This document shows positions 23,931-35,939 of a stretch of 64,000 nucleotides of DNA, piece after piece. The DNA is from Todiramphus chloris collaris (taxonomy: Eukaryota; Chordata; Aves; Coraciiformes; Alcedinidae). Both the position numbers and the translations under genes were made by a program. The notes beneath the pieces are model-generated. The model made no database searches and was not told the DNA's origin. It saw nothing but the letters and a program-made list of their open reading frames with translations. Numbering within the stretch: position 1 is the stretch's first letter; every line of letters begins with the position of its first letter. The DNA lies in the NCBI GenBank assembly GCA_025345505.1, contig JANVCC010000076.1, forward strand, positions 13,284,057-13,348,056, given 5' to 3'.

Positions 23931-24214
23931 GTCAAGAAGTGATAGGACTAGAGGGAATGGATTAAAACTAGGGATAGGTCAATTCATGTTAGACATTAGG
24001 AAGAATTTCTTCCCCATGAGGGTGGTGAGACACTGGAACGGGTTGCCCAGAGAGGTGGTGGAAGCCCCATCCTTGGAAGTTTTTAAGACCAGGGTGGATG
24101 GGGCTCTGAGCAACCTGCTCTAGTGGGAGGTGTCTCTGCCCATGGCGGGGGGGTTTGGAACTAGGTGATCTTTAAGATCCTTTCCAACCCTGACAATTCT
24201 ATGATTCTATGATT
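23931..24214 (+). mobile_element. CR1 LINE 3' tail, plus strand
   Basis: About 285 bp, nearly collinear with 16995-17268: it starts in the ORF2 C-terminus ([20 protein letters not shown], 23917-24123 frame) and ends with CAATTCTATGATTCTATGAT. It inserted just right of a 12-A run (23900-23913). Same orientation and subfamily as the 16.7-kb copy. Confidence 0.95.
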
Positions 24215-26936
24215 AAAATAATGGAGGGAAGCTTAATCCAAATTCACTTGTTGTTTGGGTTGATTTGACTCGATTGCAATATTCATGTAACACAATAATG
24301 TTTGTAAGGTAGTAAAGATTATATAACACCATTTGAATTTTCTGAGCCCAACAAGCATTTGGGGCTACAATGTACCAGAAACACAAAGAATCTAAAGCTT
24401 CACTTCTGACATGGAATTTCTTCTGATTTATGGCAGCCTGACTGCTAGCTTCATGCTTGCCTGAGGTAAAAATCGTTTTTCAGGCATGCCCTGCTCTTTG
24501 GCTTTGCATACCTTACATGTCCCTGTAGAGCGTGTTTTATATAGTGGGCCTTTATGTAGTTTTGTGTAAAGTTCCAAGGACATTGTTGTATGTTGTCTTT
24601 TGGGTTTTTTTTTTTTTAATATAGTTTGATCAGGTTAATCTTTAAAGATTATGTTGTTCCAAAGAGTCTGTATGGATGAATGTTTGATAGCTCTTACCCA
24701 TTTCCTTATTTACACAGGGAAAAAAAAAAAAAAATCTTTTAAGGAGACATTCACAGTGATGACACTATTTTGAGGAGTTGCGTACATTGCTATAACAGTG
24801 GTATACGTCAATCCATACACCAAGTGTTTCACAATTTGTAGTTTCCTTTGCTAAGCATAAGAATCATCTTTGAGCATAATACCTTATTCTGTTTAGAGTT
24901 CAAAACACTTTTCTAGTATGTTAAGCCACTTCCCACAAACTTCACTCTCAGGAAGTTTGAATTGGCTGCTTTTCCAGAGACATTTCAAAGATGCCAGTGT
25001 TCTCAGTTTTGTAAACTCAAAATGAACTTGTATTCATGTTTCAAATCAAATGAAGGACTTAAGGTTTGTATTTTATTTTTTAATCACTGTGGTAGCACTT
25101 GGGAATCCAAATATCCAGTTCTTATTTTTTTCCTTTGTAAGGGCTCACTCTCTATTTTGCATAGTCCATCTGCCAGAACCATTAGCTTCAGACTTTTCAC
25201 AACAAAAATAAGCAAACACAGATATTGCATTTACTGGGGGAGAATTCAGACTCCACCACAATAAATAAGAAGAATTATTAATAATCTGCTGAAATAGCTG
25301 ATACAGAGTGGTCTCTCCAGTTAACTAAACAGATCCACTGAAACATACCTCTTTTTTCTTTTTTTAGGTGATGCTTATTAAATATATTAGCCATATTTAT
25401 TAAATAAATTAGCCATGTTGACTTGAATAGTATACTACATAGTGGTAAAAACAGCACTAGCAACAGTGTACTTTTCTTAGTTCTGGAGGGAAACAAATCA
25501 AACAAAAAAAAAACCCACACCAAAAAGATGACAAAAAAGAAACAAAACAAACAAAAATATCCTAACTCTCTTGTTATCCCAAGGGCTTCTGGAGAGGTAT
25601 CAGTTCAAAAGTAAATTTTGAAGTACAGCCACTCACTGATATAACGCAAAACAATTTTTAGAAGTACCCTATGCAAATGGTGAGCAAAAAGAATCTAGTA
25701 TTACAAAATAAAACACACTTGACAAGTGGTTAAAAGTCTTAGGCCCAAATTCTAGCAGAGCCCTACAAACAACTACTCAGGCTACAGATCTGAGAGAGAG
25801 TGGTCTCAGGTGCAATAAAGGACAGTCTATTATCATCTGCAGGTGGCTTTTTTTGAAAATAACATTGACACTTGCCTCTGAGCTTTAATCTGTGCTCATT
25901 GCTGTCAGACACATATGGGGCTATTTCCAGGAAGAGATGTTTTCAGTAGTCATTCAAAAAGCCATAGGAATCCCTTAATATGAAGCAAGGGCAAATCCTA
26001 TAGATACATAGGCCTGTCATATGCACAGAAATACTGTGAAGCAGCCATAGTTCGTAATATTAGCTGTGAAATAACTAAAGATGTGAATGGATAACATCTA
26101 TAACCACTTACCAAAATCAGTTTACACTTCCGTAAGAGCAGGGAGTCCTGAATTTCCTCCCCTACTTCTGGGTGGTTTTGCCTTCTGAAACAAAAGTCAG
26201 CATGATCCAGCTGTCAAATGAAGATTGAGGAGAATACAGGATCTCCATTCTGTCACCAGAGAGGATTCCTTAACATAGGGGGTGGAAAGATGTTCAGAAT
26301 GAAAAAAGCACACAAAGCTAATTCTGCTGCCTACTTCTTGTCAGCTGGTGTACACAGCCCAGTGCACTATTTGGGACAGCATTAAAAACTCCTCTCAGTG
26401 ACTGGAAGGATCAGCAGCTAAGATGCATATATTGCTTTTGCCTTCACGCCTCGTGTGCAACAGACACCACCCTGACCTAGTCAAAGACTGAGTCCTTCTC
26501 AAACATACTCAGATTTAGCAAGTTAATTGCAGCATACGGCAACAAATGTCTATACCTAGAAATCAGACAGAAAACTTTTCAGAAGCTAGTAGTGACTCTC
26601 AAATTACTATGTTATTCAGAAAACTCTAGGGGATACTGTTTTACACATTTTCTGTGATTATTATTTTGAAGGCTTGGATGTTTGGGCACTTTTAAAAAAA
26701 TGTGTCAGAAAAAATGAAAAAGAAATCTTAGAAGTCTTCAAAGAAATACTGCTACTACCAAATGTAAAACAGCACCATAAACCACTCACAGTAAGATAAT
26801 TTAAAAGTTATTTTTCACATGATGGAGCTGCAAGACATTAAATATTCTGTACAGTAGATGTCCTAATTGTAATTTGGCAACACCCGTTGGCTGCACCAAC
26901 CTAGTTAAATAAAGTGTCAGATAATAATTGAGTAAA
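24215..26936. other. Unique AT-rich DNA, no gene seen
   Basis: No recognised element. A-rich and AC-rich low-complexity stretches occur at 24719-24735 and about 25500-25558. Confidence 0.55.
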
Positions 26937-27799
26937 ATTCCTCAGTCTTCACTGGCAAGGGCTCCAGCCACACTCCCAGAGTCACAGAAGATGATGGCAG
27001 GCGTTGGATGAAAGGACTGCCCATTGCAAGTAAAGATCAGGTTCGTGACCATCTGATCAAACTGAAAGTGCACAAGTCCATGGGACCTGACAGGATACAC
27101 CCACGGATGCTGAGGGAACTGGCGCATGAGGTTGCTAAACCACTATCTATTATATTCCAGAAGTCATGGCAGTCCAGTGAAGCCCCCACTGACTGGAAGA
27201 AGGGAAATATAACCCCCGTATTCAAAAAGGGAAAGGTGGATGAACCTGGGAACTATAGGCCAGTCAGTCTCACTGCTGTGCCTGGTGAGATCATGGAGCA
27301 GATCCTCCTGGAGGCACGACTGAGGCAGATGAATAACAATGGGGTGATTGGCTACAACCAACATGGATTCACCAAGGGCAAATCAAGTGACAAGTGGAGA
27401 CCCTCAAGGGTCAGTACTGGGACCAGTCTTGTTTAACATCTCTGTCAGCGACATGGACAGCAGCACTGAGTGCACCCTCAGCAAGTTTGCTAATGACAGC
27501 AAGTGGTATGGGGCTGCGGACATGCTGGAGGGAATGGATGCCATCCAGAGGGACCTCAACAGGCTGGAGAGGTGGGCCCATGCCAACCTCATGAAGTTTA
27601 ACAAGGCCAAATGCAAGGTCCTCCATCTGGGTCAGAGCAATCCCAAGCACCAATATAGGCTGGGCAGTGACTGGCTTGAGAGCAGCCCTGAAGAAAAGGA
27701 CTTGGGAGTGCTGGTGGGTGAGAAGCTCAACATGAGCCATCAGTGTGCTCTTGCAGCCCAGAAAGCAAATCGTATCCTGGGCTGCATCAAGAGAAGATT
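26937..27799 (+). mobile_element. CR1 LINE middle fragment, both ends missing, plus strand
   Basis: An ORF2 piece starting at the RT N-terminus and stopping at the coding stretch LGCIKR (about 27799). The 3' UTR and octamer tail, which target-primed insertion always leaves, are absent, so the 3' end must have been lost after insertion. Internally, sequence jumps at about 27385 from the GFTKGKS motif straight to the SGVPQGS-like block. This removes roughly 70 codons including the YLDF(S/C)KAFD palm motif. Confidence 0.92.
26940..27799 (+). pseudogene. CR1 ORF2 (reverse transcriptase) remnant with active-site loss
   Basis: 27008-27436 reads VHKSMGPDRIHPRMLREL, then GNITPVFKKGKVDEPGNYRP and QHGFTKGKS. 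After the internal deletion, 27348-27896 continues with [19 protein letters not shown] and [15 protein letters not shown]. The catalytic FADD box therefore reads FAND, losing one metal-binding Asp. The thumb-like segment ([20 protein letters not shown]) and EKDLGVLV follow. Deletion plus the D-to-N change make it doubly inactive. Confidence 0.9.
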
Positions 27800-28181
27800 T
27801 GAATACTGGCTATCAAATAATTTTTTACAATCAATTAAAATATGTGTCAGAGTTGGTAGTAGATTTCAGACAAAGATTTTGGGGTCAGGGAAGTAGTGAA
27901 AGCAAAACAGATCGTGTCTTTTTTGAACTGACTGCTCAGAATACATTCATGTCTAAGGAGTTGTCTCTAACTGCTATTATAACTTCAGCCTCTAGCTCAC
28001 AAACATGCAGTAGTCAACATACGTTAAATGAAAAATGTACCATTGAGCTTTTCAAATACGTTCCTCTATGCAAATACCTGTAACCATTGTCAACTAAATC
28101 AAAGCATGGCCTGAAAGAGGAATTACTGTCATTAGATCTGAGGAAGGTAACTAGGATCTCTTGTTTTGAATCCAGCCTAAA

Positions 28182-28215
28182 TGAAACTATACAAGTGGGA
28201 CATGCTATGATGTCT
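28182..28215 (+). repeat. Short dispersed duplication, copy 1
   Basis: The 20-mer TGAAACTATACAAGTGGGAC (28182-28201) recurs exactly at 29006-29025. After one mismatch both copies continue TGCTATGA, then TGTC. Flanks do not align. Too long to be chance in 64 kb. Confidence 0.85.
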
Positions 28216-28480
28216 GTTTTGAATACCTACACATTCTGGATGTTAATTCAGGATTTTGGATTTTATAATCCATTATAAAAGAAAGCAACAAAGCGTAGGC
28301 TGCAGCTTTTGGACTGCAGCTGCAGATGCTTTACTTGTTGGGTTATATTCAGTATTTCAAGCTGGTAAACCCTATCAGCTGAGATGAACAGGTTCAGGGA
28401 GACTGGTGGTGGTGGAAAAGGGAAACACACTACTATGAGCTTTTTCCTCTGCCCTTTCCGGTCACATCCTCACAGCTAAA

Positions 28481-28517
28481 CAGTAAGTCGCTTTCAGTAA
28501 GTCTCTTTCAGTAAGTC
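28481..28517. repeat. 14-bp tandem repeat
   Basis: CAGTAAGTCGCTTT, CAGTAAGTCTCTTT and CAGTAAGTC follow head to tail, about 2.6 units. Confidence 0.9.
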
Positions 28518-29005
28518 AAGTGACAGATGTTAGCTGTTTACCCAATTCAAACTATTTTTGTTTCTATTCCAGTATGTTCGGATCAGTGGCATGAACCACA
28601 AATAGTGCCCAGCAATTGGCGAGTGGCAGATGCCTGAATGCCATGTTTTTCATCTCCTTTCAAGATCCTTGACTCATACATCCTGTCTGAGCTAATGTTA
28701 GTTTCCTGATTGCAGTGTGTCCGAACAGTTGGACTCTCAACAAGGGCCTGAGCCACCCCAGAAAGCTCACCATTCCTCTTTAGACTTCAGCTTCACTGTG
28801 ATTTTGGGTACTATCTCACAAAGATACCTCATTATGCCAATGCACATACGGAATCTCTGGATTTACACTGGTATAGCAGTCCCCTACTTCTCCAATTATA
28901 AGGTAATTCTAGACCACCACAAAAAATACCACTGTGTTCTGACTTCGACCTCTAAGAAGAAAATGAGCTATCACTACCAACAGTTATCATACTGCCATTA
29001 TTACG

Positions 29006-29039
29006 TGAAACTATACAAGTGGGACCTGCTATGAATGTC
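29006..29039 (+). repeat. Short dispersed duplication, copy 2
   Basis: Second copy of the unit at 28182, same strand, 824 bp downstream. It differs by one substitution and one inserted base before TGTC. No known transposon is recognised around either copy. Confidence 0.85.
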
Positions 29040-32000
29040 CCCAGACAGAATGAATGCCCCCAAAACAGACCTGAACCAGAACAGACTTTGTGAGGTACCT
29101 CAGACACTCTATTTCTCAGACACTCTAAAATTCTCCCCTTAAAATTCCTGCCATGTTCTAGATACTGCAGCAGTGAATTCACATTGCTTAAGGCCACCAT
29201 TTATATTTCTAGAGCATGAAGATGAAGTATGTAGTGCAGTGAAGATTAGTCCAAGGTGCTGAGGTTTGAAAATAAAAGGATTGCTGTTAGAACAGAAGGA
29301 ATAATGAAAAAAGAAAAGTAGATTTAATTTTATCTCTGATTCAGAAATATCAGCCAGGAACAGAAAGAAAAGAACAGAGTTGCCAGGTAGTGTATTTTCA
29401 TGAGCAAGTACACTAGCTCTGATTAAATAACAAAGAATTGCATTTCTGTTGCAAACTCATTAATAGCATTCACTAGGGGTTCAAAACAGTGGTCTTTTTT
29501 TCCTCCTTTTAAGCAACATAATTAACACAAAACTCAAATTAGGGTCATTACCTTACATGCCACAGTAACAGGCCAAGGAAAAACACATGACAGAATTGGA
29601 GAAATGCTTTATTAAACTACTAATTTCAAAGTTTAGTTGTGCTCACTTCCATGTTCGGTTATTTACCATAGAGCTCTGTTTCCTTTACCATTAAACACAG
29701 TATTATTATCTTCTGGGGGAACAAAATAAAATGTGTGTTCATCGTTCTATAATAAATGGAACCTCCCTAGCAAATGGAGTCAGGCACATCTTCTGAAAAG
29801 CAAAAATATTTTATTTGCTATTATATCTACATTTCAAGCTAGACAAGGCAGGACTGCAAATACAAGTCCCTTAATAACTTCACATTTTACTAAGGCTATG
29901 TCCTTGTTGATCATGTATGAACACTTTGGATCAGTACTGAACTGAACAACTCGCCACAGTGCCTGGATTTTTATTCACATTGGCAGGGTATCTTTGTTAT
30001 CTCTCTGCATGTTACGCTACAGGATGATCATGGTCTCTTCTCATCTGCTGGAAGGTTTTGTAGCTCTGGTGGTACACTCAGTTCAGCCCTATTTTCACCA
30101 GCATTATTCAGGATGGAGTATTTTCTGGTGGAGTCAAGTTAGCTCTGAGTAGTCTTATTTTGGGCAGTCTTTAGTCTTGAGCATCTGCTTCAGTAGAGCA
30201 GAAATTCTCTATAAATGCGTCCTTTTTTATTCTCTGCATAGTCTCATTGACTTTGAAGAAATCCAAATTTCTGCAGTTATTGCTGTATCCTCTCACCTTA
30301 GATATTTTATAATCAATTTACCTGTGATTTTATTTTCTTCAAAGCAATAGTCATAAAATTTTAATTAGGCTAAACAAAATCAACTGGTATAGACAACACC
30401 ATAGAAAGCCTAAGACACTTCCTATGGCAGTAAAACTATTAAAGCAGTAGTATGGTCTAAGTACCAGAACTAGTCCAAGTCAGCAAGGCATCCAAAATTT
30501 AATATAGAAACAAATATATAAGCAAAAATAGATGAACATTTGTTACATACGGCTCTTGCATCCCACATGCATGGCTGGAATATAGACTTAAAAATGGAAC
30601 AGAAGATCTGAATGCAAATAGGTCCATTTGGTCTATGTTCTAAGCTATCTGGTTTTCCATGTCCTCTTTTCCCCACAGGATGTACATCTCACTGCATGAG
30701 AACCTCCCTCATTAGGGAGGAGAGAAATAGGGGATAAATATTTAGGAAGTTGACACTGTGCAAATTAGCTATATGATTTGCAAATGATTTGACCATGAAT
30801 TTGGTTTGTGAAACTGAAGAGATTCCAGCTACCCCTTTCCCACATATTAATGACAGCCTAGTTTCCTTGGCATTTGTATATAGCTAGTTTCAGAGCTCAA
30901 GCAGCAACTGTTCCTTGTACACAACCAAGCCAAGGCTGACGACTTCAAGACTTCAATGACATGCACTGAACAGCCCAAAACCCAGAAGTCAGTGCAATTA
31001 TCATTCAATTACTAAAAGGATGAGACAGAATATTCAATTCAGTACAGTCTGAGTTTTTCAAGACAGCATGATGAAGTTACATAGAAAACTTGGATTGATT
31101 TTCAGAGTGAATGAATGCAGAACTTCCTTAGAAAGCAGTAGGAAAAAGCCTTAGGGATTGGGAATTACCTGCTATATTAGGCCATACCTATTCTTTCAAG
31201 GAGAACAGGATTAGGGGTTTTTTTTGTACGGATGGATGTGCACAAAAACCTAAGCACATTTAGAAGCTTACCCGAGCACTGCTTATCTACTGTTTCTGTA
31301 AGTGAAGAAATAACATCTTTAAACAGGATGTGGAAAGGAAAACTATCTCCCTTAGAAATAGTTCTTAACAAAATATGTATGTGGAAATATTCTGTACATG
31401 TGATTAGGAAACTATGTTCTGACTTAGTATTCATCACTGCTGGAATTAAGTCATGCCTTTCAAGCCTCAAAGACTGAGCTATTTTGTTGCTTAAGAATGA
31501 ACCATTTACTCAACAGTTCATTACTACTATTTTGAAGAAACTGAATTTTAATTTGAAGCCAAGAGTGAAAGCTTTTTATTTTTTAAAATATTTCTTCAGT
31601 CTAGTGCTGACACAAGCAATTAATACATTTATGTTCTTTAGTATTTCCATTGTTATCCTACCTCCCTGGCTGCTGGCTGTGGACTCAGAATAATTTCTTA
31701 TTGAAAGACTGTTCTTTATACTGTGCCTTTGACTTCTGTGAGGAAGCCACATTAATAGTTTCTGGACAAGAAGTGACCCCAAATACAGTGCCTATTCCCA
31801 TTCTTAAAGTCATTACACTGGGCTGTATTATTAGAATCTGTCTAAAAACAAAGTCTAAACACACCTGCAAGTGAACAATATAATTATACAAAAAGTTTAC
31901 ATTTTCTGTTAAGCTAGCTGAATTGAATTTCTAGTGTGACATGTGTATGCTAAATCTTCCAGATATCATCATGCTGGGAATTTCTTTGTTATGTTTTGGG

Positions 32001-32263
32001 TTTTTTGAGCAATATGATTTCTGTTTGCAAGTGAACCTGTGAAGTCATTTATATATAAAGTGCAGAATATCAGCAAATAATAGGAACCACGAATTTCAAT
32101 GAAGTAATATCCATTAAAAAAAGATCCTGTCCCTCTCTTCTCATTTCAGCCTACATACTGTAAATGAACTCCTTGTAACACATTTTGAAGCAGTGGAAGT
32201 TTGATACACTATCTTCTTGTATAATGTTGCCAGCTTCAAATATTCCCTGCAATAAATACAATG

Positions 32264-32295
32264 ATTTTTGTAAATTTTGTAAATTTTTGTAAATT
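32264..32295. repeat. 10-bp tandem TTTTTGTAAA
   Basis: Three slightly unequal units of TTTTTGTAAA lie head to tail in AT-rich DNA. Confidence 0.85.
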
Positions 32296-34894
32296 ATATT
32301 TTGAGCTCAAAACATTAATATTTTCAGCCATTCTTAGCAAGTTCTTTGCTGTTCTGTTTTCTGCTTACAGCATGCATCTTAAAAGCCTCAAGCCTTCATC
32401 CACAATACATCATCAAACCTGGTGAGACTACTGTTGATCCCACACATCCAGAAACCAGAGCTTCATGGAAAAAAAACACCATAACCAAAACAAGACTTGA
32501 CAACAATGAAACCCCAAAACAACCCAAACTTCTCACTGATAATTTTATTTAGTCATACGTACTGTATGTTTAGAAGCAATTTTTTAATATATATAAAGAA
32601 TAAGCTTCTAACTTGGCAATTCATTCCTAATTTTTATAAACTATACATAATACTGATTCAGACTCTCTTTTAAAGAATCTTAAAAAACAAAACAAATAAT
32701 AAGCAGGCAAACAAAAAAACAACACCCACAAAACCAACAAAAAAAACCCAACAAAATCCCCACAATTTTCCATCAGAAAAAGAGTGTGCTTTCTGCAAGT
32801 AACACAGACTTTACATTATAATTTTGGTTTCTAGTGATTCTTTACAAAATAACTTTTCATAAAAGTAGCTGAAATTTAAAACACTGGGAGTTCTTTCTTT
32901 TAATCTAACTTTCAAATGACAGAGGGGAAAGAAAGCCAGAGAGTTCCTATATTCTAATTTGGTATTATTTCAGAGAATGTTATATTCCTAGCCTGTAAGA
33001 TTAGAATGGCAAGAACAATTTAATATTCACTAGTGAACGGAGATCCACGCATCACTGGTCAAATGACTGTAGTAGTACGGACTGGATTAAGTATGTTTCT
33101 GCAGAGTATTTTGATTGCTCCCTCACTCTGCTGAGAGGGATGTTTGTGAATAGCCTAAAAAGTGCTATGCTGGCCCATTAGTTACCTGACTGTCTGAAAA
33201 CCCTAAAACTGAGTTCCAATAGATGCTGCAGACTGGTCTTTTCAGAAAATACACATGAGCAGATATTTCTATATTCTGCACTAAATAAACTTGCAGTCAA
33301 TTACCTTCTGACACCTCAATGCCTCTACTGTGTCAGCAACTGCGTCATTGTTAAATAAGTCAGGCAACGTTAATTACCAGTGTGTTTATGTATAAAGGTG
33401 ATCTGTGTCGAGAAAAATAGCCCAGGAAAAGCAGAGAGCAATTTAATACAGGTAAAACACCAGGTTGGTTGTTTAAGCTTTCCACTGCTGTAGAAGTAAT
33501 TTTCTATCTCACAAGCACATCTCAGAGCACAGCTTTTTTTTTCTTGTAGTCAAGAAGCTGATTCACTCAACATTACTGTATTTAATAAAAAAATCAGCAT
33601 CACTACAGCACCTATTTTCCCCCTCATAGGTTATTTATGTTTCTAGGTTGGGTGGTAACTGAATAGCTCTCGCATGCTGTTGTATTACAGACCTATAAAA
33701 TATTAGCACAATTTACTGAGCTTGGTGAGGATGCTTTTGTTACCGCTTTTGTTTTAAATCCAGTACTGTGTCTACATCCTAGGGCTGTGAAGGAAGTCTC
33801 TTTAAAAAGAGCTACAGATTTATTCCTCCACTTTGACTAAGTGAAAATGTGTGTTGTTGAAAACCCCTGAGAGTAAATGGATTTCCTATAGAATCCCCTT
33901 TTGTTTATGGGTTTGATGAAAGCATTTGGCACTCAATGGTTCCCAGGCTATCCCTGGTTTAAAAAAGAAGAAATCAAGTGCGCTGAGTGTTAAAATGTTT
34001 TCCACCAACACCAAAGCAAGCTTAATATAAAGACTTGCTTCAGGAGTCAAATTAGTATGGAAGGGTAATTCTTACTGTCTTGCCTCTTCAATATTTAGAT
34101 CCAGTATAATGTCAGATTTTGTTCTTAAAATAAAGGGTGAACCTATTCAGGTAGCCCCCTGAAATCCAAACAAACCTTTTCCTCTCAGTTTTATCATCTA
34201 TTACACCTCCCATTTAAATTTCTTGGCAAAACTATGCAAAAATTATTGAGATTACAGGCAGGTGCCAATTCCCCACAACAAACCCTAAACCAGAAAGAAC
34301 TGCAGATTGAAATTTATTTTAAAATTTAACAGAAGTTCATTTGTGTTCAAACTCCTCATAAGGGATTGTTTTGTTCCACTAGAAAAGTGGTTCAATAAAA
34401 AAAATACTAAAAGAGACCTACTGATACTATAAATACACAAAAATTGACTATTTCTGTTAGAAGTGACCTGCAATGATCATCTAGTCCCACTGTCTGACCA
34501 ATTCTGGGCTCACAAACAGCTAAAGCATGATGTTTAAGGGCATTGTCCAAATGCCTTTGAAACACTAAGAGGCTTGTGGCATCAGCCACCTCTCTGGGAA
34601 GCCTGTTTCAGTATTTGACCACTCTCTCAGTACATAAATGCTTTCTAATATCCTGCCTAAACCTCCCACAGTGCAGCTTTGAACCATTCCCACGTGTCCT
34701 ATCACTGGATCCCAGGGAGAAGAGATCATCACATCCATATCCTCTTCCCCTCCTGAGGAAGTTGTAGAGAGAAATGAGTTTGCATCTCTCAGCGTCCTTC
34801 CCTCCAAACTAGACAATCCCACAATTGTTAACCACACTTCTCATGGGATGTTACTTCCAGCCCTTTCACCAGGTTTGCTGCCCTCCTCTAGATG

Positions 34895-35850
34895 CTGGTC
34901 TTCTGTCCCACTTTCTCGATTTACGACACAGCAGAACTGCCTAGTCCTGTGCTTCTAAAAGGTAGTTCTTAAAGACTGACCAGTACTCAGGGACTCCTAA
35001 ACCCTCAAAAGCAGATTCCCAGGGTCTTCTGCTAAATAGCTCCCTGGACAGCTTAAAGTTTGCTCTTCTGAAGTCCAGGGTAACAAATTTGTTGTCCTTT
35101 TTTCCTCATAATAGTGCAAATTTTAAACACAACCATATCATGTTCTCTGTGGCCAAGACAGCCACCTACCATCACATCCCCCACAAGTCCTTCTGTATTT
35201 ACAAACAGCAAGTCTAGGAAGCTATCTTTCCTAGCTGGCTCACCAAACACCTATGACAAAAAATTATCTCCTACAAACTTTGAGATTTTCCAAGATCTGG
35301 TCATCATAACAGTATAATATATCCCAGTTGATGTCTGGGAAGTTGAAATCTCCCAGCAGGAGATTTCTGGTCTACAGTCTACAGATCCAGAAATTTCCCC
35401 TGACTGCCTATAGAATAACTCCTCAGTGCTTACACACTGGTTGGGTGATCTGTAGTATACACACACTACAATATCTCCTTTGTTTTCTATCCTCCTAATC
35501 CTTACCTGGAGGCTCTCAAACACATCATCACCAACTGTACAGGCTGTGCAATCAAACCTCTCCCTTACACATCATATCACACCTCCACTTCACCTTCCCT
35601 GCCTATTCCTCCTAAACAGCCTGTAGCCCCCTGTCCCAGCACTCCAACCATGGGACCCATTTCACAAGTCTCACAAACACCAATGAAATTGTAGCTCTGG
35701 GAGCTGACCAATGTTTCCATTTCATCTTTTTCCTTTCTCATGTCATGTGCATTGGTATACAAGCATTTCAGATATGCTCCTGAGCACTTTGTGCTCCCAG
35801 AAGCAATGTAAGTGTTCCCAGTAGGAATGCTACCCTCTGTTGATGTCATG
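34895..35850 (-). pseudogene. CR1 ORF2 endonuclease remnant
   Basis: Minus-strand pieces: CLYTNAHDMRKEKDEMETLV and IGVCETC (35577-35900), where the Glu of the ITETWW-type motif survives; VCVYYRSPNQ (35251-35523), the GVYYRPPNQ block; and LLFVNTEGLVGDVMVGGCLG followed by HREHDMVVF (35053-35250), where the catalytic SDH reads REH. The linker with YLLEAQD follows. In live elements this apurinic-like endonuclease nicks the target DNA. Altered catalytic residues and frame breaks show it is dead. Confidence 0.85.
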
Positions 35851-35939
35851 CCAAGCCTTGGCTTACCTACTGCAATCCTGTTAGTATTCCCTTCCCCCAT
35901 AATTCCAGTTTAAAATTCTAGCAATCAACTACACCAGTT

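Larger units (their letters stand above)
27800..34451. other. Unique AT-rich DNA, 6.7 kb, with small local repeats
   Basis: No recognised transposon or gene. Small repeats: a 33-bp near-identical duplication (28182-28215 and 29006-29039), a 14-bp tandem CAGTAAGTCNCTTT (28481-28517), CAGACACTCTA twice (29101, 29117), TTTTTGTAAA tandem (32264-32295), and an A/C-rich stretch at 32688-32762. Confidence 0.55.

Noticed and set aside
30703-30720. CCTCCCT...AGGGAGG hairpin as a terminator or RNA
   Set aside because: Short arms, isolated, and such terminators do not apply to vertebrate nuclear DNA; chance dyad.
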